Shown in pieces: positions 1 through 8,512 of a stretch of 55,377 nt of DNA. A program made the translations under genes and the position numbers. The stretch lies in the NCBI GenBank assembly GCA_009926615.1, contig RFOM01000021.1, forward strand, positions 1 through 55,377, in the 5' to 3' direction. The notes beneath the pieces were generated by a model that was given only the letters and a program-made list of their open reading frames with translations, did no database searches and was not told the DNA's origin. Each line of letters opens with the position of its first letter. Positions within the stretch are counted from its first letter, which is position 1. The stretch comes from Pseudomonadota bacterium (GTDB lineage: Bacteria; Bdellovibrionota_B; Oligoflexia; Silvanigrellales; Silvanigrellaceae).

Positions 1-2
1 CG

Positions 3-638
3 CTGGTTTTTCCTGCCGGCAGCAAATCGAGCGGAAAACTTGTTTCCATAGAAGGCGGACGTCTTGATGTCCGCAAAACCAACGGTTCCAAGTCAACTCC
101 ACCGTCTTCCGAAGTGCCAAGCAGCATTGAACACGAAGCGATGAGAATTTTTGAATCTTTTTCAAAGACACGCGGGGGCGATGCAGACTTTGATGAAGCC
201 AAGGAGCTCGACTATGCGCGACTGCTCGCAGAATCACATCCGACAGAACATGTGTTGCAGCTGATTGCGCACTTCGGCAGGGAAGTTCCTTCACTGGCTC
301 TGCTTGCAGGTGCGTGGATGCATTATTCGGACACCTTTCACAGACATCAAAATGAGCAGATCGACCTTGAAAACTATCGTCAGCGGCATCAGTCGGCCGA
401 GAAGAAAATCAGAAGTCTGGCAAATTCGGAATTAAAAAAGGCGCAGTCCAACAAAGCGGTTCTGAGCGCGGACGAGCAATTGCTGCTCAGAATATTTCTG
501 CGTCACGAACAGCCGCGGAAGCAGCTTTACTGGGCTCTGAAAGTGCGCGAGCGCTATCCGCATCTTCATGATTTTTTTGCTGTCACTGCAGATTTGGCGC
601 TGCCTCCCCATGCCGACAACGGTCACAGAAAGCCCTGA
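3..638 (+). CDS. Hypothetical protein, 5' end outside window
   Basis: The reading frame is open from the first bases of the window to a TGA at 636-638, so the start lies upstream. A GTG at 114 is the only obvious internal start and has no good ribosome binding site. I do not recognise the family. The visible 211 residues begin with a Ser/Lys/Pro-rich stretch, followed by a charged, mostly helical soluble segment of about 170 residues with no signal peptide, membrane span or cysteine cluster. It is convergent with the GHL10 gene, 13 nt away. The helical character would suit a DNA- or protein-binding domain, but nothing seen proves that. Confidence 0.7.
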   Translation: MVFPAGSKSSGKLVSIEGGRLDVRKTNGSKSTPPSSEVPSSIEHEAMRIFESFSKTRGGDADFDEAKELDYARLLAESHPTEHVLQLIAHFGREVPSLALLAGAWMHYSDTFHRHQNEQIDLENYRQRHQSAEKKIRSLANSELKKAQSNKAVLSADEQLLLRIFLRHEQPRKQLYWALKVRERYPHLHDFFAVTADLALPPHADNGHRKP

Positions 639-657
639 AAAAGGTTTTCCTTCAGGG
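633..657. repeat. Inverted repeat covering both stop codons of a convergent pair
   Basis: CCCTGAA (633-639) pairs with TTCAGGG (651-657) around an 11-nt centre. The TGA of the left gene and the TGA of the right gene both lie in the arms. No U-tract follows on either strand, so this is not a canonical intrinsic terminator, though it could act as a bidirectional transcript end or RNA-stabilising hairpin. Confidence 0.5.
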
Positions 658-2175
658 AGCGCAGTTTAGTTCCTCGGGTCTTCTTTCGACAAGATATTTT
701 GCTTCCACCCAGCGCACGCGCGTGACGCTGTTCGGATCATAGATCGTGATGTACATCATCACATCTCCCGTCTCGCCGATCTGTGTCAGATGTCTGTAAA
801 CGAGCTGCCCGTTGCTGACGTAGTCGGCGATGCCGCCTTTTGCCGACGACAGGTACGCCGGAGCTCCGCCTGCAGGTGCGGCGGTAATTTTCATATATTC
901 ACAAAGACGTGTTTTGATGACCGGACTTGGCGGCTCTGCAGGTTCCGGCGCAGGGCTGACTTCCGGATTCGGTTCCGGCTTGTCTTCAGCCGCGACCGGA
1001 GTCGGCAACACCGGAGCCGGTGGCGGTGCAAGTTCTTCGGGAGACGGCAAAACCGGCGGCGGCGGTGGTTTTTCTTCAGGTTTTGAGAGTTTTTCGGGCG
1101 CGGTGATGGACGTTCTCATCCGCGTGCCAAGCGCTGCAGAGATTTTTTGAACATGCGCATTGGTACTGGCCTTTTGTTCAAAAAGAAGCGAGTTCAAATC
1201 AAATATTGCTGATTCAAGCCCGAGCAATCGTGCTTTTCTGATCGAATTTCCGACGCCTTCCAGTGACCATTTTTCTGATAAAGGTCCGGTGTAAAGCGCA
1301 AGACCGATAGCACCGGCGGCGCGTTCTGAACGTGCTTCGCTGTTGAATTGGTCAGGTTTGTTTTCGCCGACATGATACAGTTGCGGATAAACCCAACTGA
1401 CAAATCCGTTTCTGAGCCAGCGGGACCAGTCGATGCTGAAAGTCTCCAGTGAATTCAGTTTGCGCTGGGAGCTGAGCGAGAATCTGGCACCGGCATTGCG
1501 CGACGGCAGAGTCACCTTGCCCATAAACGCAGTAAATGCCTGAGGCCCCTTAATGGCGGTTGCGGGTCCTGAGCTGGTGTGTGGTGCGAAGTTGTCGCAG
1601 ATGTGAATTTCTTTTGCACCGTAACGGCTGACAGTTTCTTTCAGAAGCGCGGCAAAGAAATCGCCGAAATCACCTTTGTACGGATTCAGCCGCACCGACG
1701 GGACGGTGTGGAAGGATTCCTCAAAGCCGCTCCATCCGCGGGTCTTATTGCGATTCCAAAGCGCGGATTTTACCGGAACAATGTTGCCCCACTCAAACCA
1801 CGGAACAATTTCAATATTAAACTGCTTGCCGTATTGCATCAATTCGGCGAGCGGATTGCCTTCCGCTTCGGCGCAAACTTCCGGACCGCCGTACTTCTTC
1901 ATCACTTCGGATCTGAACAGCGTGCAACCGCGCGACCAGACGTCGACAAAAAGTCTTTTCAGGCCGATGCGTGCTGCCATCGAAACCATGTGTTTTCTGC
2001 CGACCTGAGTGTCAAGGTAGCCGTGTTCGCGGGTCACAAATCCCGTCACTGTTGTGGTGGCTGACGATGCCGCCTCGGTTTCGGAATCGGTTGTTTTTGA
2101 TTTTTTGCAGCCGAGGACAAACGCGCTTGTGCCGGTAATTAGTATTGTCAGGCCGAGGGCTGTATGTCTTCGCAC
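652..2175 (-). CDS. GHL10-family glycosidase lipoprotein (DigH/YngK-like)
   Basis: A GTG start at 2175 is preferred because GGGAG lies 7 nt upstream and it leaves a compact lipoprotein signal ending in VLGC (Cys23). A TTG at 2214 would add 13 residues. Mature residues about 45-335 match the glycosyl-hydrolase-like 10 family: an early VTREHGYLD segment, a FVDVW strand, an EIVPWFEWG strand and a WVYPQLYH strand, as expected of a TIM barrel. A Pro/Glu-rich linker (about 355-425) leads to a small C-terminal beta domain, perhaps SH3-like. Family members such as E. coli DigH (YddW) cleave peptidoglycan glycan strands stripped of peptides, so envelope glycan hydrolysis is the likely role. The neighbouring AmpG-like permease, NodB and M23 genes fit. 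The exact substrate is inferred. Confidence 0.82.
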   Translation of the reverse strand: MRRHTALGLTILITGTSAFVLGCKKSKTTDSETEAASSATTTVTGFVTREHGYLDTQVGRKHMVSMAARIGLKRLFVDVWSRGCTLFRSEVMKKYGGPEVCAEAEGNPLAELMQYGKQFNIEIVPWFEWGNIVPVKSALWNRNKTRGWSGFEESFHTVPSVRLNPYKGDFGDFFAALLKETVSRYGAKEIHICDNFAPHTSSGPATAIKGPQAFTAFMGKVTLPSRNAGARFSLSSQRKLNSLETFSIDWSRWLRNGFVSWVYPQLYHVGENKPDQFNSEARSERAAGAIGLALYTGPLSEKWSLEGVGNSIRKARLLGLESAIFDLNSLLFEQKASTNAHVQKISAALGTRMRTSITAPEKLSKPEEKPPPPPVLPSPEELAPPPAPVLPTPVAAEDKPEPNPEVSPAPEPAEPPSPVIKTRLCEYMKITAAPAGGAPAYLSSAKGGIADYVSNGQLVYRHLTQIGETGDVMMYITIYDPNSVTRVRWVEAKYLVERRPEELNCAP

Positions 2176-2294
2176 TGAGCGGCTCCCGTTGTTCAGTTCC
2201 GGTCCGGCGGACAAAAAAAGGTGTCCTTCGTCCCAAAGACGACGAGTCTTCGGAATTCACACGGACAAACTTTAATTTTAACGTTCTGGTCAAT

Positions 2295-2323
2295 TTGAAT
2301 TAATCTGCCCTGTCGCGTAAACT
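2295..2323 (+). promoter_or_regulatory. Possible sigma70-type promoter for ampG-like gene
   Basis: TTGAAT at 2295-2300 and TAAACT at 2318-2323 are spaced 17 nt apart in the divergent interval before the permease start at 2366. Each hexamer matches the consensus at 4 of 6 bases, so this is only a candidate. Confidence 0.3.
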
Positions 2324-2365
2324 TTATAAAAATAATCCTGAAGAACAGGGACTTGGGAGAAAGTT

Positions 2366-3946
2366 ATGACCAAACTCGGTTTGGAACACGCATACTGGCG
2401 GATGACCATTGTCCTTATTCTTGGATTTGCCAGCGGATTGCCTTTGGCACTGACCGGAGCATCGCTGCAGGCATGGCTTGCAACTGACAATGTTGACATC
2501 GCGACCATCGGTTTTTTCTCGCTTGTCGGGCTCCCCTATACCTTTAAATTTCTATGGGCACCCCTGATGGACCGGTTTGAGCCGCCGTTCTTCAAACGCC
2601 GGCAGGGCTGGCTGGTGATCACTCAGCTGGGAACAGCCGGTACGCTTGCTCTGCTGTCGACTTTTTCTCCCTCGCAAAACACCCATCTTTTTTCGCTTAT
2701 TGCGCTGTCGGTCGCAGTTTTTTCGGCCTCGCAGGATATCGTCGTTGATGCTTACCGGACCGATGTACTTGAACATCAGGAACGCGGGTTTGCATCTGCG
2801 ATTTATGTTTTCGGGTATCGTGTCGCCATGATTCTTTCCGGCGGAATCGCGCTTATCTGGGCCGATCCTGTAAAAGGCAACGGCTGGTCGTGGTCGCATA
2901 TTTATCTGATCATGGCCGGAATTATGACTGCTGTGGCTGTGATTTCGTTCCTGCTGCTGCCTCCGGTAAAATACAAATCTGAAGTTGTCAGGTCCGATGC
3001 CAAGGCCGATCTTATCGGATTTTTCGCTGTAGTTGCCGCGGTCATTGCCGGTTATCAATTTACGACGCGTGTGGCCAACCCGTTGTCTGCTTCGCTGCTT
3101 TCGGCCTCGGGATTATTTCCGGCGACCGATCAAAATCCGCATCCGAATCTCAAGGCTTGGGCAGATCTGCTCGGCCTGTTTGCAGGTTTGGCTTTTACAA
3201 TTCCTCTGGCTTGGTTTGCATCCGTCAAAGCGAAATATGAAACCCTGAACGTGGCGTTAAAAAATTATTTTTCGATGAAGAGTGCAGTCAGCATTCTGAT
3301 TTTCATTATTCTCTACAAACTTGGCGACGCGTTTGCCGGCTCGCTTCTGACACCGTTTTTATTGAAGGGTGTCGGATTTGCGCAGGCTGAAATCGGTGTG
3401 GTCAACAAAATTATAGGGATCTGGCTGACGATTTTGGGCGCGCTGACCGGCGGTGCGCTGATGATGAAACTTGGTCTTTACCGTTCGCTGTTGTTGTTCG
3501 GGATTTTGCAGATGCTTTCCAATCTCGGTTTCTGGTTGGTTGCAGCCTTGGGCAAGGGCGCGTGGGGAAGCTTTGTTCTGCCTGCGTTTAATCTTGTTCT
3601 GGTGTCGCTGAAAGATGCCACTACAGTGGATTCCTTGCTCGTCTTTGCCGTCGGAATCGAAAACATCACCGGCGGAATGGGAACGGCGGCCTTTGTCGCG
3701 CTGCTGATGTCGCTGTGCAATCAAAAGTTCACGGCGACACAGTATGCGCTTTTGTCGGCATTCTCTGCGGTGGGACGGGTCTGGGTCGGACCGCTGGCAG
3801 GAGCTGCGGCATCGACAGTCGGATGGCCGACGTTCTTCATTTTTTCCACCGCGCTCGCAGCCCCCGGCATCATCATGTTGATTAAGCTTCGGCCGATTGT
3901 GTTTGATCTGGAAGCTCCGAAGGGAGCAGTGCAGGCAGACGATTGA
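2366..3946 (+). CDS. ampG: AmpG-like muropeptide permease, major facilitator superfamily
   Basis: The 526-residue protein is almost entirely hydrophobic helices, about 12-14 spans. Its N-terminus carries AmpG hallmarks: GFASGLPLALTG in helix 1, then FSLVGLPYTFKFLWAPLMDR, and SASQDIVVDAYRTD in the next helices, all typical of muropeptide permeases. AmpG proteins import GlcNAc-anhydroMurNAc peptides into the cytoplasm for cell-wall recycling by proton symport. It is a little longer than the E. coli protein (491 residues), mainly through an insertion around residues 220-290. The start is fixed by GGGAG 7 nt before the ATG. It is divergent from the GHL10 glycosidase, suggesting linked glycan cleavage and uptake. 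No recycling enzymes such as ampD or nagZ are visible here. Confidence 0.85.
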   Translation: MTKLGLEHAYWRMTIVLILGFASGLPLALTGASLQAWLATDNVDIATIGFFSLVGLPYTFKFLWAPLMDRFEPPFFKRRQGWLVITQLGTAGTLALLSTFSPSQNTHLFSLIALSVAVFSASQDIVVDAYRTDVLEHQERGFASAIYVFGYRVAMILSGGIALIWADPVKGNGWSWSHIYLIMAGIMTAVAVISFLLLPPVKYKSEVVRSDAKADLIGFFAVVAAVIAGYQFTTRVANPLSASLLSASGLFPATDQNPHPNLKAWADLLGLFAGLAFTIPLAWFASVKAKYETLNVALKNYFSMKSAVSILIFIILYKLGDAFAGSLLTPFLLKGVGFAQAEIGVVNKIIGIWLTILGALTGGALMMKLGLYRSLLLFGILQMLSNLGFWLVAALGKGAWGSFVLPAFNLVLVSLKDATTVDSLLVFAVGIENITGGMGTAAFVALLMSLCNQKFTATQYALLSAFSAVGRVWVGPLAGAAASTVGWPTFFIFSTALAAPGIIMLIKLRPIVFDLEAPKGAVQADD

Positions 3947-3963
3947 TTTTTATAAAGGCCGGA

Positions 3964-5628
3964 TTACGGCATAGACGCCGCGCATCCGGTTGTTGAATCG
4001 TTCATCCACGCCGAAAACGCGTCCGCCGGTTTCTTGTTGTAGAACGGACTTGAGGAGTCGAGCGGCGCCGCGGTTTCGCCGAATGCCGTGTTTGTATTGA
4101 CTCCGGTTAAGCTGGAGAACCACGCCTGATCCCCGTGCATCGTGAAGTTTGCACCGAGAGTTTTTCCGCCGTCTGACGAGTAGGGCTGCTGCGCGATGGT
4201 GCCGAGGTTGGTCATAAACACGCCGGCAGGCAAACTCGGATTAACCGCATGGCGACTGATATTCAGAGCATTTATTGAATTGAAAACGCTGCTGCCGAAA
4301 GTGCCCTGAGAAATGGGGATGCGCTTGTCGAGAGTGGCGTGAATCGACAGGAATGAACCCTTGCCGTTGTTGGACCAGTTTCTGACGGACTCCAGCGAGA
4401 GTTTCGCATTGAAGGCCGCATCACGCATCTGCAGCAGAAGTGCGGCATCTTCAACCGGCATGTCGCCCTTGGCATAGGGTTTCATGAGTTCCATCAGTTG
4501 CGGAGCCGTGGGTAAGGTTGAGGCATCCAGCGCATCCGCCGTGCCTTTGACAATCGCCTCAAGAAAAACACGAAATTCTTTGTAGGTGAAAGTTGTCGGG
4601 TTGATATTGGTTGCTGCGCAGTTGAAATATTTTGCTTCGGTGTACGGAATTGTTCCTGAGGTGTCAGCCGCGTTTTTTCTCAGCATGGCTGAATTTTTTG
4701 CCAGCGCAATGAGTGCCGCCATCCCGCCGCGTGATGCGCCGGCGATGGTTGACACAGGAACAGGTCCGACTGTCAGGCCTGCGGGTGTCTGTGTTTTGAT
4801 TTTTGAGATCACCTTGTTTCCGTAATCGGGAATTGAATTGGGTGTGACAAGACAGTTGTGCGCGGCAAGAAGATCTTCCGCATCCGTAGAGTAAGGGTCT
4901 GAAGTGCCGACGGCATCGAAATAGCGTCCGTTGGCATCACACGCCGTCTTGCTTGATGAACTTGTAAAGAACTTGCAGATTGATTCGCCGGGAAATGCCG
5001 GTGCAACAATAATGCGCGATGACTGCAGAGTCCCGAAGACCGCGGCGATCTCTATCACCGGCAAGCCGCGATCCCCTGCATGTGAATACAAAACAACCGG
5101 ATATGTGCTGCCTGTCGCCGCGGGCACCGAGACGAGCGCGCCGTTGACTACCGAGTCTGCAGTTCCGTCGGCTTTTTTGCGGCGGTATTTCATCAGGTAC
5201 CATTTGGCCGTATCCAGCTCCTGCGGAAAACCGACCGAGATATCCAAAGTTTGTGCGTTGCCTATCGCTTCAAATGACTCAACTCCGGCGCAGCCGGTGC
5301 TGCGTGCCGTTGCGAGATGCTTGTCTGCGAGCGTATTTGAGAGCGTTGTGAGATCTTCAACATTTTGCTCGCTGCTGCCAAAATAGTCACTGGGCGTTTT
5401 CAGTGCATTGCCGCTTCCGTCATTTGTCAGTTTAAGAGCTGCAGCAAGAGCTTTCCAGCGTTCGTTGCCGTTGCGGACGTTTGAATCGGACACGTCTTCG
5501 GGCGAGAGTTCCGACGCCGGTTTGGGAATGCCGGAATTTTCCATTTTTCCGCTGCAGGCCGGAAGACAGGCAGTCAGCATCAGTCCGTACAGTCCTCGGG
5601 CCGGTTTCAGTTTTGCAGAAGACTTCAT
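3964..5628 (-). CDS. Alpha/beta-hydrolase-fold lipoprotein
   Basis: The ATG at 5628 is chosen over one 69 nt upstream. It is preceded by AGGTG and leaves a clean lipoprotein signal with LTAC (Cys21) and a second Cys at 25. The 554-residue protein shows an alpha/beta-hydrolase layout: strand VVLYSHAGDRG, nucleophile elbow GASRGG (Ser299), a TLDKRIP acid region (Asp434) and a late FTMHGDQ histidine (His498). These three are the probable triad. Such lipoproteins are usually esterases, lipases or acyl hydrolases acting in the periplasm or at the outer membrane; the substrate cannot be read from sequence. It is convergent with the permease (17 nt) and divergent from the beta-barrel gene at 5761. 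Confidence 0.75.
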   Translation of the reverse strand: MKSSAKLKPARGLYGLMLTACLPACSGKMENSGIPKPASELSPEDVSDSNVRNGNERWKALAAALKLTNDGSGNALKTPSDYFGSSEQNVEDLTTLSNTLADKHLATARSTGCAGVESFEAIGNAQTLDISVGFPQELDTAKWYLMKYRRKKADGTADSVVNGALVSVPAATGSTYPVVLYSHAGDRGLPVIEIAAVFGTLQSSRIIVAPAFPGESICKFFTSSSSKTACDANGRYFDAVGTSDPYSTDAEDLLAAHNCLVTPNSIPDYGNKVISKIKTQTPAGLTVGPVPVSTIAGASRGGMAALIALAKNSAMLRKNAADTSGTIPYTEAKYFNCAATNINPTTFTYKEFRVFLEAIVKGTADALDASTLPTAPQLMELMKPYAKGDMPVEDAALLLQMRDAAFNAKLSLESVRNWSNNGKGSFLSIHATLDKRIPISQGTFGSSVFNSINALNISRHAVNPSLPAGVFMTNLGTIAQQPYSSDGGKTLGANFTMHGDQAWFSSLTGVNTNTAFGETAAPLDSSSPFYNKKPADAFSAWMNDSTTGCAASMP

Positions 5629-5760
5629 TTCAGCACCTGTTGTTGAAATCCGGCATTTGAGGAACACCGGAGGTTTAGCCAGTGTCAAGAATATCATGTA
5701 GACTTGAAGACGGACAAAAACAGACAGTAATTTGGTCCTGAAATTTGGAGAACAGCGCCG

Positions 5761-7089
5761 ATGAGGGTTTGCAATTTTTTTGCGGCTGGCCTTTTTTTTC
5801 CGATTTTTTGTGTTTCTCCGTCAGGGAGTGCTTCAGAAAATCCTCCGGCTGCCGTAGCCGTTGAGGGCAAGGAAATCTCAAGTCAGCTCAGTTCCCAAAA
5901 GGTCGGGGCTGTTCAGAACGGACCGGCCGGTGAAGGAAAAACTCTTCCAAAAAATGTGGTCCGCTTGCGTATCCCTCTCAGATCGGTTTCTTCCTCTCAG
6001 GGATTCGCCTCAAACGGTCAAAAGTCCGAAACCGGTTTGAAGCTGAGTGTCCTCTCCGGTGCGCTGGTTTTTGAATACGGTTACACCGACGCAATTTCAT
6101 TTCAGCTGGTCGCGCCCTTTGTTTTTCGGAATGAAATGTCGATGAGCGGCAGCGCATTTCAAAAATCTTTTATCTTCCATGAAAAATATGAAGAGTTCAT
6201 TGCGGCGGCGGCATCGAAGCTGGTGACCGACGGACTGTGCAGCAATCTTGCCGTTTGTCTCGATGCCATTCAGAACAAAGGTTTGTCTTTGCCTGCGACT
6301 GCAGATCTCACCCTGCCGACAGGTGAAAAGCTTACCGTCAGAGCCGGAGTACCCTTGAAAGATGTCGCATCTTCTTTGGTCACCCGAGCCGCAATTCCTG
6401 CGGCGGGACGCACCGGCATGGGAGATCTTGAGGCCGGTGTTCTTGTTGCGCTTGCGGATCCGCAAACAGGATTGTGGAAAAAAGACTGGCCGGTGAATCT
6501 TTCGCTCGGACTCGGATTGCGCTCGCCTTCAGGTTCATTTGCAGATGTTCCGGCGGCGCAGCGCGGAACCGGACGCGGCACTTGGGACTTGGGACTGCGC
6601 ACGAACGTTGACTGGCATCCGGCCGCAGGCTGGGTTGTGTCTTTTCAAAACCAGTGGGAGGAAATGCTCCTCAGCGGTGTAAAGAAGCGCACTTCGTTGC
6701 TCGACTCCTCGAAACTTAATTCTGCCGATCCGCTGATCGACGGTGGCGACAAAGTTGCCAACGCGGCGAAATACGAGCGCAGCGGTGCGCGGCAAGCAGG
6801 ATTTTTGAAAGTCGCCGCCGGTGCGGGCGGGATTGTGCAGGCGTTGGAACCTGTCGTCTTTTCAATGCAATGGAAATATGACTTTGACCCGAAAACATTG
6901 CGCGGAGGACTCACCGAAACTGCAGATTCGGAACTGCAGTCTGCGCTTGCCGGCATAATGTTTGACGGGTTGAAATTGCAATTTCCTGCACAACTTGACC
7001 TTGAATATGAGCTTCCTCTGAGCGGTAAAAACCGCAGAGTTGCGCCTCGGGTGCTGACCGCAACCATGAAGGCCTATTATCGGTTTTGA
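5761..7089 (+). CDS. Putative outer-membrane beta-barrel protein
   Basis: The 442-residue protein begins with a signal peptide (hydrophobic residues 5-20, likely cut near SGSA-S). After a low-complexity segment, it alternates short amphipathic strands with turns, such as LVFEYGYTD, FQLVAPFVF and LSLGLGLRSPSG, and ends in AYYRF with a terminal Phe, the usual BAM insertion signal. The GMGDLEAGVLVAL segment recalls MetA-pathway/transporter-type barrels, but I cannot assign a family. GGAG lies 10 nt before the ATG. The gene stands alone between a divergent hydrolase and the NodB lipoprotein. A role in outer-membrane passage is inferred. Confidence 0.6.
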   Translation: MRVCNFFAAGLFFPIFCVSPSGSASENPPAAVAVEGKEISSQLSSQKVGAVQNGPAGEGKTLPKNVVRLRIPLRSVSSSQGFASNGQKSETGLKLSVLSGALVFEYGYTDAISFQLVAPFVFRNEMSMSGSAFQKSFIFHEKYEEFIAAAASKLVTDGLCSNLAVCLDAIQNKGLSLPATADLTLPTGEKLTVRAGVPLKDVASSLVTRAAIPAAGRTGMGDLEAGVLVALADPQTGLWKKDWPVNLSLGLGLRSPSGSFADVPAAQRGTGRGTWDLGLRTNVDWHPAAGWVVSFQNQWEEMLLSGVKKRTSLLDSSKLNSADPLIDGGDKVANAAKYERSGARQAGFLKVAAGAGGIVQALEPVVFSMQWKYDFDPKTLRGGLTETADSELQSALAGIMFDGLKLQFPAQLDLEYELPLSGKNRRVAPRVLTATMKAYYRF

Positions 7090-7241
7090 GTGTCTGAGCT
7101 TTCGGCATCCTGTGCCTGCTGTCCAATCTTTCGACAGCCTCGGGAATTTCAGAACATTGAAATTTAAAGGTTATTTATGGCATCCCGTTTGCTTCGAAGC
7201 GTTTACCTGTTTGACGGTTGATTGCATGAGGAGGATTTAAA

Positions 7242-8456
7242 ATGGTCCGCAACTTCAATATCTCCAAGTCTCAAATTGCGGTTCCCGCTTTGACCCTGTC
7301 CCTTGTGCTTTTTGTCAGTGCCTGTAACGGCAACTCAGGCCGCAGAGACGATTCTTCGGTTCAGGATTTTTCCGGTCCGCAGCTGATGGGACACGGCATG
7401 GCGTCCAAGACCGTATCTTTGACTTTCGATGACGGTCCCGGTCCCCGCACTGTCGAGTTGTCAAAATTCCTCAAAGCTGAAGGAGTGCAGGGCACGTTCT
7501 TTATTCAGGGTTCTGCTGCCGCGCGTTATCCGGAGGCTCTCAAACAGTTGCGCGCCGACGGGCACCTGCTTGCCAATCACTCCTATACTCATCCCCGAAT
7601 GACTGCCTCCACTGATCCGGTCGGCGAAGTGCGCCGTACCGATGATCTGATCAAACCTTATGTCGATCAGGGGCACTTTTTGTTTCGTGCACCCTACGGC
7701 AACTGGAGCGGAAGCGTTGCAAATATTCTCAATGCCGCCGGTCTGACGAAGTACGTCGGATCAATCTTTTGGGACATCGGCGGTGAACGGGTCGAACGCG
7801 CCGACGGAAGTCTGGCCAAGGCTGCAGACTGGGCGTGCTGGGCAGAAGATGACAAAATTGAAAAATGTCTTGAGGGATACATGAACGAGACCCGCGATCT
7901 GAACCGCGGAATCATTCTGATGCACGATGTTCACAGCCGGACAATCGATATGGCCAAGCTTATGGTCAAAGAACTCAAAGACGACGGTTTTGATTTTGTC
8001 CGGACTGACGCGGTTCCTTCGGTTGTCGCAGCTTTGGCAAAACGGACAAACAAAGGCGATACGCCTCCGCCGGATGCGTATGCATGTCCGGCCGGTTTCA
8101 CGGCAACTCCTGTCGGCAATGCCGGAGCGTTGCTGTGTCTTTCTGCCGAGGAAGCGCAGGGTCCTTTTACACTGGGAATGCAGGCTTCCTGCCGTGAAAA
8201 TGGCGGCGGCGATGCGTGCGCGAATACGCGCTGGTCGAAAGGACTGGCTGTCTGGCTTCACGGATCAGGCCGCTGTCCGGCAGGATCAACTCTTGATGCG
8301 CAGCTCAATGCCTGCATCGAAGGCGACGAAGCGTTCGGACCGTTTACCAAAAAGCAGGTGGCACGCTGCAAGACTTTGAGTGCAGATCCCGATTCTCCCG
8401 TGTGCGAAGGAAACCGCTGGAGCAAGGCTTTTCTGGCAGGTGTGGGGCAGGGCTGA
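7242..8456 (+). CDS. Polysaccharide deacetylase (NodB domain) lipoprotein
   Basis: A strong GAGGAGG precedes the ATG. The lipoprotein signal ends in VSAC (Cys28). Residues 57-265 form a complete NodB domain: TFDDGPGP (catalytic base Asp63, metal Asp64), NHSYTH (metal His113 and His117), RAPYG (149-153), a DIGGERVE segment and ILMHD with the catalytic His228. All key residues are present, so a metal-dependent carbohydrate de-N-acetylase is predicted, probably acting on peptidoglycan or an envelope polysaccharide from a membrane-anchored position. The roughly 140-residue C-terminal part has at least six Cys in two similar blocks, each with a GPFT segment followed by C and NRWSK or NTRWSK, likely disulfide-bonded repeats for binding. 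The M23 peptidase gene follows by 56 nt. Confidence 0.9.
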   Translation: MVRNFNISKSQIAVPALTLSLVLFVSACNGNSGRRDDSSVQDFSGPQLMGHGMASKTVSLTFDDGPGPRTVELSKFLKAEGVQGTFFIQGSAAARYPEALKQLRADGHLLANHSYTHPRMTASTDPVGEVRRTDDLIKPYVDQGHFLFRAPYGNWSGSVANILNAAGLTKYVGSIFWDIGGERVERADGSLAKAADWACWAEDDKIEKCLEGYMNETRDLNRGIILMHDVHSRTIDMAKLMVKELKDDGFDFVRTDAVPSVVAALAKRTNKGDTPPPDAYACPAGFTATPVGNAGALLCLSAEEAQGPFTLGMQASCRENGGGDACANTRWSKGLAVWLHGSGRCPAGSTLDAQLNACIEGDEAFGPFTKKQVARCKTLSADPDSPVCEGNRWSKAFLAGVGQG

Positions 8457-8512
8457 ACGTCTGCTGATCGAATGAAAGCAATGCGCCGGCTGAATTTTAT
8501 CGAGGTGACGCT

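Noticed and set aside
830..1150. Gly/Ser-rich plus-strand frame
   Set aside because: It is the reverse complement of the Pro-rich linker of the GHL10 lipoprotein.
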